A stretch of 64,000 bases of DNA from Chloroflexota bacterium (GTDB lineage Bacteria; Chloroflexota; UBA6077; FW602-bin22; CADDYW01), in assembly GCA_021324795.1 (NCBI GenBank), contig JAJPIK010000052.1, positions 1-64,000 of the forward strand, read 5' to 3'. Below the pieces are notes generated by a model. It was not told the origin of the DNA. It did not search any database and was given only the letters and a program-made list of their open reading frames with translations. Shown piece by piece: positions 7,442 to 18,182 of the stretch. The translations under genes were made by a program, and so were the position numbers. Within the stretch, counting starts at the first letter, position 1. Each line of letters starts with the position of its first letter.

Positions 7442-8680
7442 ATGCAACCGAGCGAAGGTCCCGCTCGATACCGGGAAGTAGAATCGACCGAAGAGTCGGG
7501 TCAGCGCGTTTCGAATCGCGTCGAAACGTATCGCTCGGAGTTGCCACGCGTTGCGAGCGACCCCCCTGAAGAATCGATGGGCCAGCTCATGGCCGACGCC
7601 GAGCAAGGTTACCGGACCCTCCGCCGCGGTGATATGCTCGAAGGTACGGTGGTTTCGATCGATCGAGAAGGCATCCTGGTCGACGTCGGAACGAAATCCG
7701 AGGGTGTGATTCCCCTCAGTGAAACCCAAAGGGTTGCTGACCTGGCTGACCTGGCGATCGGCGACACGGTCTACGTGATCGTTGTCCAGCCCGAAGGTCG
7801 CGAAGGTCACGCGGTACTCTCACTCAATCGCGCACGTTCCGAACGAGGCTGGCGCACCCTTCAGGCCAAGTTCGACGCCGGGGAGATTTTCCCGGCGCGC
7901 GTCGTCGACGTGAATCGTGGTGGTCTGGTTGCCGAGGCGGAAGGGGTGCGCGGATTTGTTCCGATCAGTCAGATCTCGAGCATTCGCGTGAATGGCTTGA
8001 ATGGAGATGAGCTCGACCACGCGCTCCGTGAGCTGGTTGGTCGCGATCTCGCAGTCAAAGTTCTCGAGCTCAGCCGGCCTCGCAACCGATTGATCTTTTC
8101 AGAGCGGGTAGCGGCCCAAGAGTTGCGCGGACAACGTCGTGACAAATTGCTGGCTGAGCTTCAGGAAGGCGAGATTCGGCACGGTCGGGTGTCGAGCCTG
8201 AGCGATTTTGGTGCTTTTGTGGACCTGGGCGGCGCCGATGGCTTGGTTCATCTATCCGAGCTCGCTTGGCACCAGGTGTCCGATCCATCGGAGGTCGTGC
8301 AGGTTGGCGACGAAGTTGACGTATACGTTCTGGCGATCGACCGCGATCGACGGAAAATTTCTTTGAGTTTGCGACGAACCCAGCCGGAGCCCTGGGCAAC
8401 CGCCCAGGAGCGTTATCCGGTTGGCTCACTCGTCACCGCGAAGATCACGCGATTGACGACATTTGGTGCGTTTGCCCGTCTTGACGATGGAATCGAGGGA
8501 CTGATTCACGTGAGTGAGCTAAGCAACCACCACGTGGCACACCCGCGAAACGTCGTTCACGAAGGGGAAACGCTCACCTTGCGGGTTCTACGGGTTGAGC
8601 CGGAGCGTCGACGACTGGGGCTGAGTCTCCGGCAGGTCGAGCAGATGGACCACCCAGAACCTCTACCCAATGACGAATAG
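7442..8680 (+). CDS. four-S1-domain RNA-binding protein (ribosomal protein S1-like)
   Basis: A 412-residue protein with four S1 (OB-fold) repeats at roughly residues 62-130, 147-220, 243-310 and 327-395. The third and fourth are the most canonical (SDFGAFVDLGGADGLVHLSEL and TTFGAFARLDDGIEGLIHVSEL). Proteins of this size and repeat number act as bacterial ribosomal protein S1, binding mRNA leaders on the 30S subunit. The N-terminal 55 residues are acidic and probably disordered. A strong promoter precedes it. A general S1-type RNA chaperone is an alternative to a true ribosomal subunit. Confidence 0.8.
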   Translation: MQPSEGPARYREVESTEESGQRVSNRVETYRSELPRVASDPPEESMGQLMADAEQGYRTLRRGDMLEGTVVSIDREGILVDVGTKSEGVIPLSETQRVADLADLAIGDTVYVIVVQPEGREGHAVLSLNRARSERGWRTLQAKFDAGEIFPARVVDVNRGGLVAEAEGVRGFVPISQISSIRVNGLNGDELDHALRELVGRDLAVKVLELSRPRNRLIFSERVAAQELRGQRRDKLLAELQEGEIRHGRVSSLSDFGAFVDLGGADGLVHLSELAWHQVSDPSEVVQVGDEVDVYVLAIDRDRRKISLSLRRTQPEPWATAQERYPVGSLVTAKITRLTTFGAFARLDDGIEGLIHVSELSNHHVAHPRNVVHEGETLTLRVLRVEPERRRLGLSLRQVEQMDHPEPLPNDE

Positions 8681-8777
8681 TAGCGTGAGGTGGCGAAGCA
8701 GGGAGGATTCCTGGTAGAATTCACTAATGGCGGAGAGACGGGGGCGGCAATCCGCTCTTTTTATCTAGGGGGCAGTC

Positions 8778-11237
8778 GTGGCGGATAGATTCGATAAATT
8801 TACTGAACGCGCTCGAAAGGTTCTGACACTCGCGCAGGAAGAAGCGCAGCGTTTCAACCATAATTACATCGGCACCGAGCACTTACTCCTCGGCCTCGTG
8901 CGCGAGGGAGATGGTGTCGCTGCCAAAGTCCTCGCCAATATGGGGGTCGAGCTCAATAAGGTGCGCTCGGCGGTCGAGTTCATCATCGGTCGCGGCGATC
9001 GCATGGTTATGGGTGAGATTGGCCTCACGCCGCGTGCGAAAAAAGTCATCGAGCTCGCCGTCGACGAGGCGCGCCGTCTCAATCATCATTACATTGGCAC
9101 CGAGCACCTTCTGCTTGGCCTGGTCCGAGAAGGGGAAGGAATCGCCGCGGGCGTTCTCGAAAGCCTCGGGGTCAGCCTCGACAAGGTGCGCGCTCAGGTG
9201 ATTCACGTCCTGAGCCAGAGTTCAACTTACTCCCAACACGAATCCCGTCAAGCGACCCGCACCCCGACGATCGATCAGATGGGCATCGACCTGACCGCCG
9301 CGGCACGCGCCGGCAAGCTCGACCCCTGCATCGGCCGTCACAAGGAGATCGAGCGAGTCGTCCAGATCCTCAGCCGCCGAACCAAGAACAATCCAGCGCT
9401 GATTGGAGAGCCGGGCGTCGGCAAGACAGCCATCGTTGAAGGGCTCGCCCAGCGGATTGTTTCGGGCGACGTCCCGGAAACGTTGCTTGGTAAACGCCTC
9501 CTCACCTTGGATATAGGAGCACTGGTCGCCGGCACGAAATATCGGGGCGAATTCGAAGAGCGTCTGAAGAAGATCATCGAAGAAATTCGCACGGCCGGCA
9601 ATTGTGTGATGTTCATCGACGAGCTGCATACGCTCGTTGGAGCTGGCGCAGCCGAGGGCGCGGTCGACGCGGCGAACATTCTCAAGCCGTCGCTGGCGCG
9701 TGGTGAGTTACAGTGCATCGGCGCTACGACCCTCGACGAGTATCGCAAGTATATCGAACGCGACGCTGCGCTCGAACGGCGCTTCCAGCCAGTAAGCGTC
9801 GACGAGCCGACCATCGAGGAAGCCATCGAGATTCTGCGCGGCGTCAAAGACCGCTACGAGGCGCACCATCGCCTCGAGATCACCGACGAAGCGATCCGCG
9901 CTGCGGTTACACTGGCCGCTCGCTACATTCCCGACCGGTTCCTGCCCGACAAGGCAATTGACCTAGTCGATGAAGCCTCATCGCGCGTGCGCATGCAGCG
10001 CTCGGCAGCGCCACCATCGCTCAAGGAAGCACTACGTGGGCTGGAAGCGGTTCAGCACGAGAAAGAATCCGCGATCACGTCCCAGCAGTACGAGCTCGCT
10101 GCGGAGCTGCGCGATCGGGAAGTGAAGCTGCGCGACCGGATCGATAAGCTCGAAAGTGGCTGGCAAGAAACCCAAGGGGCCGACCGACCAAAAGTCACCG
10201 AGGAACACATCGCCGAAGTGGTGGCCATGTGGACCGGCATTCCGGTCAAACGCATCGCTACCGAAGAATCGGCGCGCCTCCTCCAGATGGAAGAGATGCT
10301 CCACAAGCGGGTTGTCGGCCAGGATGAGGCGATCGTCACGATCGCGAAGGCTGTCCGGCGCGCTCGGGCCGGCTTGAAAGATCCAAAGCGCCCCATTGGC
10401 TCGTTTATCTTCCTGGGGCCAACTGGTGTCGGCAAGACCCTGCTCGCCCGTGCGCTCGCCGAGTTCCTCTTTGGCTCAGAAGACAACCTGATCAAGATCG
10501 ACATGTCCGAGTTCATGGAACGCCATTCGGTGGCACGTCTGGTGGGTGCTCCTCCGGGTTACATCGGCTACGAAGAGGGCGGCCAGCTCACCGAAGCGGT
10601 GCGCCGCAAGTCCTACTCGGTGGTCTTGCTCGACGAGATCGAGAAGGCTCATCCGGAAGTCTTCAATATGCTGCTCCAGATCATGGACGACGGTCGCTTG
10701 ACCGACGCCAAGGGGCGCAAAGTCGACTTCCGCAACACGATTATCGTGATGACCTCGAACGTCGGATCCGATCTGCTCAAGCGGGATACGACGCTTGGCT
10801 TCACCGTGACGAAGGATGAAGCCAAGACCGAGGAAGAGAATTATCAGAAGCTCAAGGATAAGGTCCTCAACGAAATGAAGAAGGTCTTCCGTCCCGAGTT
10901 TCTCAACCGTCTCGATGCCTCGGTCGTTTTCCGCTCGTTGAACCGGGAGCAGATCCGGGACATCGTCGATCTGGAGCTGAGCCGCGTGCGCCATCAGCTC
11001 ACCGAGCAACAGTTGAAGCTCGAAGTGCCAGACGAGGCAAAGGACTTCCTGGCCTCGAAGGGGTGGGACCCGCAGTTCGGCGCTCGGCCATTGCGACGGG
11101 TAATCCAGAACATGGTCGAAGATCCGTTGGCTGAAGGCTTGCTCGAAGGCAAGTACAAGCCCAATGAGACGATCGTCGCGAAGGTCGTCGACGACAACCT
11201 GGTCCTGGAAGTCGCGGAAACGCTGGTCACCGTTTAG
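8778..11237 (+). CDS. clpC: Clp protease ATPase subunit ClpC
   Basis: An 819-residue class I Clp/Hsp100 AAA+ unfoldase. Two Clp-N repeats occupy residues about 1-150 (each with [15 protein letters not shown]). The first ATPase module has Walker A GEPGVGKT (about 210-217), the middle region has a UVR motif ([15 protein letters not shown], about 435-450), and the second module has Walker A GPTGVGKT (about 547-554). The UVR motif and length identify ClpC rather than ClpA or ClpB. It would unfold substrates for ClpP; no clpP or mcsB lies in the window. The GTG start at 8778 aligns with the family N-terminus. A clear intrinsic terminator follows. Confidence 0.95.
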   Translation: MADRFDKFTERARKVLTLAQEEAQRFNHNYIGTEHLLLGLVREGDGVAAKVLANMGVELNKVRSAVEFIIGRGDRMVMGEIGLTPRAKKVIELAVDEARRLNHHYIGTEHLLLGLVREGEGIAAGVLESLGVSLDKVRAQVIHVLSQSSTYSQHESRQATRTPTIDQMGIDLTAAARAGKLDPCIGRHKEIERVVQILSRRTKNNPALIGEPGVGKTAIVEGLAQRIVSGDVPETLLGKRLLTLDIGALVAGTKYRGEFEERLKKIIEEIRTAGNCVMFIDELHTLVGAGAAEGAVDAANILKPSLARGELQCIGATTLDEYRKYIERDAALERRFQPVSVDEPTIEEAIEILRGVKDRYEAHHRLEITDEAIRAAVTLAARYIPDRFLPDKAIDLVDEASSRVRMQRSAAPPSLKEALRGLEAVQHEKESAITSQQYELAAELRDREVKLRDRIDKLESGWQETQGADRPKVTEEHIAEVVAMWTGIPVKRIATEESARLLQMEEMLHKRVVGQDEAIVTIAKAVRRARAGLKDPKRPIGSFIFLGPTGVGKTLLARALAEFLFGSEDNLIKIDMSEFMERHSVARLVGAPPGYIGYEEGGQLTEAVRRKSYSVVLLDEIEKAHPEVFNMLLQIMDDGRLTDAKGRKVDFRNTIIVMTSNVGSDLLKRDTTLGFTVTKDEAKTEEENYQKLKDKVLNEMKKVFRPEFLNRLDASVVFRSLNREQIRDIVDLELSRVRHQLTEQQLKLEVPDEAKDFLASKGWDPQFGARPLRRVIQNMVEDPLAEGLLEGKYKPNETIVAKVVDDNLVLEVAETLVTV

Positions 11238-11263
11238 TCAACCCAAGGGTGCACAACAAGAAG

Positions 11264-11290
11264 GGGGCGCGCATGGGCGCCCCTTTTTTC
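11264..11290 (+). terminator. intrinsic terminator of clpC
   Basis: The arms GGGGCGC (11264-11270) and GCGCCCC (11277-11283) form a perfect 7-bp GC stem with a 6-nt loop. It is followed by six T residues (11284-11289), a canonical Rho-independent terminator. Confidence 0.9.
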
Positions 11291-11317
11291 GTACCGTCGT
11301 GCTAGAAAGTACTGCCG

Positions 11318-12691
11318 ATGCCCTCTTCGAAGAAAAACAACAAGGTGATCTACGTCTGTCAGCAGTGTTCGGCGCAGAGCGTGCGCTGGGCGGGTCGCTG
11401 TGCTGAATGCGGCGCCTGGAACTCGCTCATCGAAACGGTCGAGGACCCGGCGCCAAGCACGGATCGCTCCTGGCATTTACCGCACAGCAGCCCGGTCAGC
11501 CTAGGAAGCCTTAAGGGTCAGGCAAACCGGCGTCTCGAGGTTGGCGGGAGCGAGTTCAACCGGGTGCTGGGCGGCGGTATCGTCCCAGGAACGTTGGTCC
11601 TTCTCGGTGGCGATCCTGGCATCGGCAAATCAACGCTTCTCCTGCAGATCTGCGCCGAGGTCGCCGAGCAGTACGGGCCGGTGCTCTACGTATCCGGCGA
11701 GGAATCCGCCGAGCAGATCAAGCTCCGGGCCGATCGCCTCGGCATTTCGTCCGAGCGCTTGTTACTGTTGGGAGAAACCCGCCTCGATGAGGTGCTGAGT
11801 CACATCGAGTCTACTACTCCGGCTCTGGTCGTCGTCGACTCGATCCAGACCGTCTACCTCGACAGCGTGACCTCGGCCGCCGGGAGCGTCAGCCAGGTGC
11901 GCGAATGCGCGATGGCCTTATTGCGCGTCGCTAAGCTTTCCGGGCGCCCGATCTTCATCATCGGTCACGTGACCAAGGAAGGAGCGATCGCCGGTCCACG
12001 GATCCTCGAACACATCGTCGACACCGTGCTCTATCTCGAAGGCGATCGCTTCCAGTCATACCGGTTGCTTCGAGCGGTGAAGAATCGCTTTGGCTCGACC
12101 AACGAAGTTGGCGTGTTCGAAATGCGCGGCGATGGCATGGCCGAGGTGAGCAACCCATCCGAGCTGTTCCTCGAAGAACAGCTTCCCGATGCCGACGGCT
12201 CGGCGATCGCGGTTACTCTCGAAGGGACGCGTCCCTTGCTCGTCGAGCTGCAAGCCCTCACGAGCACGACCAATTTCGGCTTACCGCGTCGCTCGGCCAC
12301 CGGCATCGATCTGAATCGACTGCTCCTCCTCACCGCTGTCTTGACGAAACGAGTCGGCCTGGGACTCTCGAACCAGGACATTTACGTCAACGTCGTCGGC
12401 GGATTCCGGATCGGTGAGCCCGCGGCTGACCTTGCTCTGGCCGTCGCTATCGCCTCCAGCTTTCGTGAGCGGCCGGTGGATCCCAAGCTGGCGATGATCG
12501 GAGAAATCGGCTTGCAAGGCGAGCTACGCCGGGTACGTGACGTTGAGCGACGTCTGAGTGAAGCGGCGCGCCTCGGCTTTCAGCGCTGCATTCTCCCCCG
12601 CAATGCAACCCGTGACCGCACGCTGCAGAAGTTGGGAATTGAGTTGGTGCCGGCGGATACGATCGGCGAGGCATTGGAAAGAGTCTGGTGA
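11318..12691 (+). CDS. radA: DNA repair protein RadA
   Basis: A 457-residue RecA-family ATPase that drives branch migration during recombinational repair. The features follow the family order: an N-terminal C4 zinc finger (CQQC and CAEC, about residues 14-30), Walker A GGDPGIGKST (about 98-107), the RadA-specific KNRFG motif (about 255), and a C-terminal Lon-protease-like domain of about 180 residues without a catalytic function. It starts 80 bp after clpC beyond a terminator, so it probably has its own promoter. A weak hairpin GAAGA/TCTTC (about 12695-12710) follows. Confidence 0.95.
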   Translation: MPSSKKNNKVIYVCQQCSAQSVRWAGRCAECGAWNSLIETVEDPAPSTDRSWHLPHSSPVSLGSLKGQANRRLEVGGSEFNRVLGGGIVPGTLVLLGGDPGIGKSTLLLQICAEVAEQYGPVLYVSGEESAEQIKLRADRLGISSERLLLLGETRLDEVLSHIESTTPALVVVDSIQTVYLDSVTSAAGSVSQVRECAMALLRVAKLSGRPIFIIGHVTKEGAIAGPRILEHIVDTVLYLEGDRFQSYRLLRAVKNRFGSTNEVGVFEMRGDGMAEVSNPSELFLEEQLPDADGSAIAVTLEGTRPLLVELQALTSTTNFGLPRRSATGIDLNRLLLLTAVLTKRVGLGLSNQDIYVNVVGGFRIGEPAADLALAVAIASSFRERPVDPKLAMIGEIGLQGELRRVRDVERRLSEAARLGFQRCILPRNATRDRTLQKLGIELVPADTIGEALERVW

Positions 12692-12829
12692 TAGAAGACT
12701 TTCATCTTCCTTTACAACGCGGCTGTGCATATGTTAAAGTCATAACTGTCGGAAGGCGCCGGACGGTCCATCCGCTCGTCTAGTCGAGCACGGGCAAGGA
12801 GGCGCGGCGGCGAAACGTGAGGAGACTCG

Positions 12830-13882
12830 ATGAGTGTCGAGTTAGTCTTCCGATTTATCGGCGCGCTCGTACTGGCGGCGATCGGCTGGTATCTCGCCGC
12901 GACGATGAACCTGCCCGGGGTCGCGTTAGGCTCGCTGGCGAGCGAGGTCATTGCTGCGGCGGTTTGCGCCGCGATCGGATTCATCATTACCCCATATTTG
13001 ACTACTCGCCCGACTGACTTCGTTCTCGAGCACGCTCGCCGCCTGCCAATCAAGGATCTGGTAGCGGCAGTCCTCGGTTTGGTGATTGCCCTCGTCCTGT
13101 CAGCGTTGCTCGCCGTACCGCTGTCGTTGCTGCCAAGCATCTTTGGCCGGGTTTTGCCGTTCGTTGGCTGTCTCTTCCTGTGCTACCTGGGAGTGACTAT
13201 TTTCGTTGGTCGCCGTGACGACATCTTCAGCTTGCTGGGATGGTTTCCAACCGCCGATCGAGCTGCCCTCGACCATGGGTCGGGCGTGCTTCTCGACACC
13301 AGTGCGATCATTGACGGCCGAATTGTCGACGTGAGTCGCGTGGGTTTCCTGAACGGCCCGGTGGTCATCCCCCGCTTCGTCTTGCGCGAACTGCAGCGAA
13401 TCGCCGATTCTTCCGACGCCATTCGTCGCGGTCGCGGTCGACGCGGCCTCGAGCTGCTTGATCGGATGCGGAAGACATCTGCGACCCCGGTTCAGTTCTA
13501 CGATGGCGATGTCGAGGGGGATAGTGTCGATTCGCGCCTGGTTCAGCTCGCCCAAGAGCTGAAATGCGCAATTGTTACCAACGATTACAATCTCAACCGG
13601 GTCGCGGCAGTGCAGGGTGTCCGTGTTCTAAACGTGAATGAGCTTGCCAACGCAGTGAAAGCCGTGGTTTTGCCGGGGGAAGAGATCATCGTTCGGATCA
13701 TTCACGAAGGCAAAGAAGCCGGACAGGGCGTTGGCTACCTGGAAGACGGCACAATGGTGGTTGTTGACGGCGGCCGTCGCTACCTCGATAACGAAGTTTC
13801 GATCGTCGTCACCCGGGTGTTTCAAACCGCTGCGGGGCGAATGATCTTCGCCCAAGCCAAGGAGCATCAGCCAACGCGATGA
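12830..13882 (+). CDS. membrane-anchored PIN-TRAM domain protein (YacL-like)
   Basis: A 350-residue protein with four predicted membrane helices in the first 130 residues. A PIN nuclease domain follows (LLDTSAIIDGRI near residue 154; further acidic positions in the DSVDSRL and IVTNDYNLN segments), then a C-terminal TRAM domain (residues about 285-345; GQGVGYLEDGTMVVVDGG). The architecture matches YacL of Gram-positive bacteria, a putative membrane RNase. It overlaps ispD by 4 bp (ATGA), so the two are coupled. The acidic PIN residues look intact, so nuclease activity is plausible but unproven. Confidence 0.88.
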   Translation: MSVELVFRFIGALVLAAIGWYLAATMNLPGVALGSLASEVIAAAVCAAIGFIITPYLTTRPTDFVLEHARRLPIKDLVAAVLGLVIALVLSALLAVPLSLLPSIFGRVLPFVGCLFLCYLGVTIFVGRRDDIFSLLGWFPTADRAALDHGSGVLLDTSAIIDGRIVDVSRVGFLNGPVVIPRFVLRELQRIADSSDAIRRGRGRRGLELLDRMRKTSATPVQFYDGDVEGDSVDSRLVQLAQELKCAIVTNDYNLNRVAAVQGVRVLNVNELANAVKAVVLPGEEIIVRIIHEGKEAGQGVGYLEDGTMVVVDGGRRYLDNEVSIVVTRVFQTAAGRMIFAQAKEHQPTR

Positions 13883-14580
13883 TGACACCTGCTGATTCAC
13901 TCGTTGCGGTGGTGGTTGCTGCCGGACAGAGCCGTCGCTTCGGCACGGACAAGCTGTTCTGCCAACTCGGCGGCAAACCGGTTCTTGCCTGGTCTCTGGA
14001 TGCCTTTGAACAGTCGCCGGCGGTTTGCCGAATTGTCCTCGTCCTCGGCCCCAACAATCTGGAACGTGGGCGTCGGCTCGTCCAGCGCCGTCAGTACGCC
14101 AAGATTCAGGCAATCTGCCCAGGAGGGCAGCGCCGTCAGGATAGCGTCCGCAACGGTCTCCGGGAAGCCGCGGGAGCGGTCTGGGTAGCCATTCACGACG
14201 CTGCTCGACCGTTTCTCTCGAGTGACATCCTCGAACGAGGCTTTACCCTCGCCCGCCAGGTTGGTGCAGCGCTCGCTGCGGTGCCGGTCAAGGATACGAT
14301 CAAGATTGTCCAGACGGGAAATCCGGCGCACTTCGTCGAGCGAACTCCGCCACGACGCGATCTCTGGGCGGCTCAAACACCCCAAATCTTCCGCTACGAG
14401 CAATTGCTCGACGCCTACCGAAAACATGGCGATGTCGACGTTACCGACGACGCCGAAGTCTTCGAGCGCGCTGGCTTACCGGTCGCGATTTTCGAAGGCT
14501 CTGATCTCAATTTCAAGATTACAACGCCCGGCGACCTCGTTCTTGCCCGAGCGGTCGCCCGAGAGCGACGGAGCGCCTGA
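13879..14580 (+). CDS. ispD: 2-C-methyl-D-erythritol 4-phosphate cytidylyltransferase
   Basis: A 233-residue enzyme of the non-mevalonate (MEP) isoprenoid pathway, transferring CMP to methylerythritol 4-phosphate. The N-terminal nucleotide loop VVAAGQSRRFGTDKLF, the central VWVAIHDAARPFLS and the C-terminal FKITTPGDLVLA blocks are all characteristic. The product feeds undecaprenyl-phosphate synthesis, which the downstream surface-glycan enzymes use. The stop codon overlaps the ispF ATG by one base (TGATG), the classical ispD-ispF coupling. Confidence 0.94.
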   Translation: MMTPADSLVAVVVAAGQSRRFGTDKLFCQLGGKPVLAWSLDAFEQSPAVCRIVLVLGPNNLERGRRLVQRRQYAKIQAICPGGQRRQDSVRNGLREAAGAVWVAIHDAARPFLSSDILERGFTLARQVGAALAAVPVKDTIKIVQTGNPAHFVERTPPRRDLWAAQTPQIFRYEQLLDAYRKHGDVDVTDDAEVFERAGLPVAIFEGSDLNFKITTPGDLVLARAVARERRSA

Positions 14581-15104
14581 TGGCAATCGGCTTTGGCTAC
14601 GACGTTCACCGGCTCGTACTTGGCCGACGACTGGTTCTGGCCGGGGTCGAGTTCACCAGTGAAGTCGGACTGCTCGGTTATTCCGACGCCGACGTCGCGG
14701 TTCACGCGCTTATGGATGCCTTACTCGGCGCGGCCGGCCTCGGCGATATCGGCCAGCACTTCCCGCCTGGTGACTCCCGCTTCGCCGAAGCAGATAGTCT
14801 TGCCCTGCTCCGTCAAGTGGCCGATATGTTGCGCTGCCGGGGTTGGCAAATCGGCAACGTCGACCTGACCATCGTCGCCGAGCAGCCTCGGATCAATCAC
14901 CACGTTCCGGTCATGCGCCATCGCCTTGGCGAAGCGATGGCGCTCGATCCCACTTTGGTTAGCGTTAAGGCGACGACGAACGAAGGGCTAGGCTTTATCG
15001 GCCGTGGCGAGGGAATCGCCGCCTTTGCCGTCGCCGAGATTCGTCCAGCTAAGCCCTCGACATCCTTGGCCTCGCCTCCTGAAGGGAGCGCGCGCCGTGA
15101 CTAG
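14580..15104 (+). CDS. ispF: 2-C-methyl-D-erythritol 2,4-cyclodiphosphate synthase
   Basis: A 174-residue MEP-pathway enzyme that cyclises CDP-methylerythritol phosphate with release of CMP. It has the metal-binding DVHRL motif at the N-terminus (GFGYDVHRL), LLGYSDADVAVHALMDALLGA, and the family motif VKATTNEGLGFIGRGEGIAA near the C-terminus. All expected metal ligands (Asp, His, His) appear present. It is separate from IspD rather than fused as in some proteobacteria. Confidence 0.95.
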   Translation: MAIGFGYDVHRLVLGRRLVLAGVEFTSEVGLLGYSDADVAVHALMDALLGAAGLGDIGQHFPPGDSRFAEADSLALLRQVADMLRCRGWQIGNVDLTIVAEQPRINHHVPVMRHRLGEAMALDPTLVSVKATTNEGLGFIGRGEGIAAFAVAEIRPAKPSTSLASPPEGSARRD

Positions 15105-15232
15105 ATTCTTCCCCTTAACCTGCGCGTGTCTCTAGGGGTGTCGCTGCGGCGGCGCCCCGAAAATCGCTTGAACCCGACTATGACGCGCTCCTGATTTTTC
15201 CGCTGGGCAAGAGCCCACGGGAGGTGATTCTA

Positions 15233-15967
15233 GTGTCACTCCGAGACGACGTGCAGGCAATCTTCGAACGCGACCCGGCTGCGACCAATCTGGTCGAAGT
15301 CCTGCTGACCTATCCCGGACTTCACGCGATCCTTCTGCATCGCTTTGCTCACGCTTTACACCGACAGGGCATCCCGGTCTTTCCTCGCTTGATCTCACAC
15401 TTCAACCGCTGGGTGACGGGGATCGAGATCCATCCCGGTGCCAAGATTGGACGGGGCTTCTTTATCGATCATGGCATGGGCGTGGTCATTGGAGAGACCA
15501 GTGAGATCGGCGACAACGTCACACTGTATCAAGGGGTTACCCTGGGCGGGACCGGCAAGGAAAAAGGGAAACGCCATCCAACCATCGGCAATAACGTCAT
15601 GGTGGGGGTCGGAGCAAAGATCCTCGGCGCGGTGACCATTGGCGACTACGCCCGGATCGGGGCCGGCGCCGTTGTCCTCCGCGATGTTCCGCCTCACGCG
15701 ACCGCGGTGGGCGTGCCTGCCAAGGTTGTCGTCTACCGGGAATCCGACGGGTCGTCCCGTCGCGTGGAGAACTTGCCGGATCCCGAGCTAGACATGATCG
15801 CGGCGCTCCAGCAGCGCATCGTTGAGCTCACGAATCGGGTAAAATCTTTGGAAAGGATGCTTTGTGACGGTTCGGGGGAATCTAAGACCGCCGTCGACGG
15901 CGACGCAGAGGCTGGCCACGCAAGCGTCGCCCAGGTGAGCCCCGGCCAAATTCCTGGGGAGAATTGA
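15233..15967 (+). CDS. cysE: serine O-acetyltransferase
   Basis: A protein of about 244 residues that acetylates L-serine for cysteine biosynthesis. An N-terminal helical region precedes a left-handed beta-helix of hexapeptide repeats: [27 protein letters not shown], with [20 protein letters not shown] just after. The GTG at 15233 is preferred over the GTG at 15224 because GGGAGGTGA sits just upstream and overlaps the earlier codon. The tail after about residue 190 is longer than minimal and contains a short coiled-coil-like segment ([19 protein letters not shown]). The stop overlaps the cysS ATG by one base. Confidence 0.92.
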   Translation: MSLRDDVQAIFERDPAATNLVEVLLTYPGLHAILLHRFAHALHRQGIPVFPRLISHFNRWVTGIEIHPGAKIGRGFFIDHGMGVVIGETSEIGDNVTLYQGVTLGGTGKEKGKRHPTIGNNVMVGVGAKILGAVTIGDYARIGAGAVVLRDVPPHATAVGVPAKVVVYRESDGSSRRVENLPDPELDMIAALQQRIVELTNRVKSLERMLCDGSGESKTAVDGDAEAGHASVAQVSPGQIPGEN

Positions 15968-17352
15968 TGAGAATATTTAACACCTTGACCGGTCAGAAAG
16001 AAGAGTTCGTGCCAATTGGGGAAACGGTCAAGATGTACGTGTGCGGGGTGACCCCGTACAGCGATGCCCACGTCGGGCATGCCATGTCGGCAATCGTCTT
16101 CGACACGGTCCGCCGCTATCTTGAATATCGCGGCTACCGCGTCTACTTCGTCCAGAACTTCACTGATATCGATGATAAGATCATCGATCGAGCGAACCGG
16201 CTAGGTATCCCAGCCCTGGATCTCGCCGAGCGCTTTATCGGCTCGTTTTACGTCGACCTGGCTGGACTGAACATTAAGCCGGCGACCGCCTATGTACGTG
16301 CGACGAGCGAGATTCCCAAGATCGTCGAGGTGATCGCCGCCCTAATCGACAAAGGCTACGCCTACGCTGTCGACGGCGACGTTTACTTTAGAGTCAGCCG
16401 CGATCCGGACTACGGTAAGCTTTCCCATCGCTCGCTCGCCGATCTTGAAGCAGGTGCGCGGGTCGAGGTCGACCCACGCAAAGAGACGCCGATGGACTTT
16501 GCCCTCTGGAAGGCGGCCAAGCCCGGCGAGCCAAGCTGGCCGAGCCCATGGGGACACGGTCGCCCTGGCTGGCACATCGAGTGCTCGGCGATCGTTCTTG
16601 ATCAACTCGGGCCGCAAATCGACATTCACGGCGGCGGCGCGGACCTCATTTTCCCGCATCACGAGAACGAGATCGCCCAATCCGAGTCGTGCACCGGTTT
16701 AGTGCCCTTCGTCAAATACTGGATGCACAACGGCTTGCTTCAGCTTGGCGGCGAAAAGATGTCCAAGTCGCTCGGGAATTTGGTGACGATCAAAGAGGCG
16801 CTCGCTCAGTTCAGTTCCGATGCGCTGCGTGCCTTCGTCCTCACCTCGCATTACCGCAGCCCGCTGTCGTATACCGACGAAGGAGTCGCCGGGGCCGAGC
16901 GCGGCGTTGCCCGATTGCGGGCCGCGGTCACCCCGCGTCCGGGCGAAGAGATCTCGGGTGAGCCCGCGGAATTAGCCGAAGCGCGACAAGCCGCCGTCGA
17001 GCATTTTGTCGCGGCGATGGACGATGATTTCAACACGGCGAGTGCCTTGGCCCAGCTCTTCGATCTCGCGAAAGAGATTAACCGGGCCCGCGAGAGCGGC
17101 GTCTCGGCCAGCGGCGTTGCCGCGGCTCAAAAGACGCTGCTCCAACTGGCCGGCGTCCTCGGCCTGACCCTGGAAGAAAGCGAGCGCGACCTGGGTGCCA
17201 AGCCATTCGTCGACCTGCTTCTCGAAGTTCGCCAGGAGCTCCGGGGCGCCAAGCAGTATGCACTCGCTGACCGGATCCGTAAGCAGCTCGAAGAGTTGGG
17301 AATCGTCGTCGAGGACCGAGTAGGTGGAACGTCCTGGCGCATGGCACGCTAA
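15967..17352 (+). CDS. cysS: cysteinyl-tRNA synthetase
   Basis: A 461-residue class I synthetase charging tRNA-Cys. Visible signatures are [15 protein letters not shown] (a HIGH-type motif with the first zinc-ligand cysteine), GWHIECSAI and [10 protein letters not shown] (further zinc ligands), and the [11 protein letters not shown] loop. The ATG at 15967 overlaps the cysE stop (TGATG); a TTG at 15964 is an unlikely alternative. Placement after cysE puts cysteine synthesis and use in one transcript. The C-terminal anticodon-binding domain is compact. Confidence 0.95.
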   Translation: MRIFNTLTGQKEEFVPIGETVKMYVCGVTPYSDAHVGHAMSAIVFDTVRRYLEYRGYRVYFVQNFTDIDDKIIDRANRLGIPALDLAERFIGSFYVDLAGLNIKPATAYVRATSEIPKIVEVIAALIDKGYAYAVDGDVYFRVSRDPDYGKLSHRSLADLEAGARVEVDPRKETPMDFALWKAAKPGEPSWPSPWGHGRPGWHIECSAIVLDQLGPQIDIHGGGADLIFPHHENEIAQSESCTGLVPFVKYWMHNGLLQLGGEKMSKSLGNLVTIKEALAQFSSDALRAFVLTSHYRSPLSYTDEGVAGAERGVARLRAAVTPRPGEEISGEPAELAEARQAAVEHFVAAMDDDFNTASALAQLFDLAKEINRARESGVSASGVAAAQKTLLQLAGVLGLTLEESERDLGAKPFVDLLLEVRQELRGAKQYALADRIRKQLEELGIVVEDRVGGTSWRMAR

Positions 17353-17361
17353 GCGATCACG

Positions 17362-18099
17362 ATGGCTTTGATCTGGGGAAGGCATCCGGTCGTCGAGGCG
17401 CTGCGCGCCAATCGGTCGATTGACCGAGTTCTGGTGGCCGAGAGCGTTCGGCCAGATGGTCTCATCGCCGAGATCCTCCAGCGCAGCCGCGAACGCGGAA
17501 TTCGCGTGCAGTATCTCGAGCGGCAGATCCTCGATCGTCTCACCAATGGCGCTAACCACCAGGGGGTCGTCGCCGAGGTTGCCGAATATCGGTACCGCAG
17601 CCTCGGCGACACTATCCAGCTCAGCAAGCAGGCAAGTGGCTTGCCCTTGATCCTGGCCCTGGACACGCTCGAAGATCCTCAAAACTTCGGCACGCTGCTC
17701 CGGTCCGCCGATGCCGTCGGTGCTACCGCGGTAATCATCCCCTTGCACCGGGCCGTCGGCGTCACGCCAGGCGTAGCTAAGTCCTCGGCCGGGGCGGTAG
17801 AGTATTTGCCGATTGCGCGGGTCACCAACCTTGCCAAGGCTCTGGACGAGCTCAAGCGACATGGGTATTGGGTAGTCGGCCTCGACGCGGCCGGCACCAC
17901 CCTCTACGATGCCACGCCGGTTGACGTTCCCCTCGTCCTCGTCGTGGGCTCCGAGGAGCGAGGTCTTGGCCATACGGTCAGCGCCAGTTGTGACCTCCTG
18001 GTCAAGCTGCCGATGCGCGGCCACGTCGAATCGCTGAATGCCGCGATCGCCGGTTCGATTGTCCTCTACGACGTTTGGCGACGACGCGGCTTCGTCTGA
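17362..18099 (+). CDS. rlmB: 23S rRNA 2'-O-ribose methyltransferase (RlmB/TrmH family)
   Basis: A 245-residue SPOUT methyltransferase. The N-terminal substrate-binding part starts LIWGRHPVVEALRANRSIDRV. The C-terminal knotted domain has LALDTLEDPQNFGTLLRSADA, VVGSEERGLG and LPMRGHVESLNAAIAGSIVLYDV, the three SPOUT motifs. The arrangement next to cysS is common and supports RlmB (Gm in the 23S peptidyl-transferase region) over TrmH, which acts on tRNA. It starts 9 bp after cysS. Confidence 0.88.
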   Translation: MALIWGRHPVVEALRANRSIDRVLVAESVRPDGLIAEILQRSRERGIRVQYLERQILDRLTNGANHQGVVAEVAEYRYRSLGDTIQLSKQASGLPLILALDTLEDPQNFGTLLRSADAVGATAVIIPLHRAVGVTPGVAKSSAGAVEYLPIARVTNLAKALDELKRHGYWVVGLDAAGTTLYDATPVDVPLVLVVGSEERGLGHTVSASCDLLVKLPMRGHVESLNAAIAGSIVLYDVWRRRGFV

Positions 18100-18136
18100 G
18101 CCTGGCTTGACCCGAAGCGCCAGGCTATGCTATTGT
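18099..18136 (+). promoter_or_regulatory. hairpin plus candidate nrdR promoter
   Basis: The arms AGCCTGGC (18099-18106) and GCCAGGCT (18119-18126) form a perfect 8-bp hairpin just after rlmB, without a T-run. A possible promoter, TTGACC (18107-18112), 18 nt, TATTGT (18131-18136), overlaps it, about 45 nt before nrdR. Confidence 0.4.
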
Positions 18137-18182
18137 CCCTTGGCAATTCCTCGTCCTGGATTCGATTTCGCTGAGGAACGAC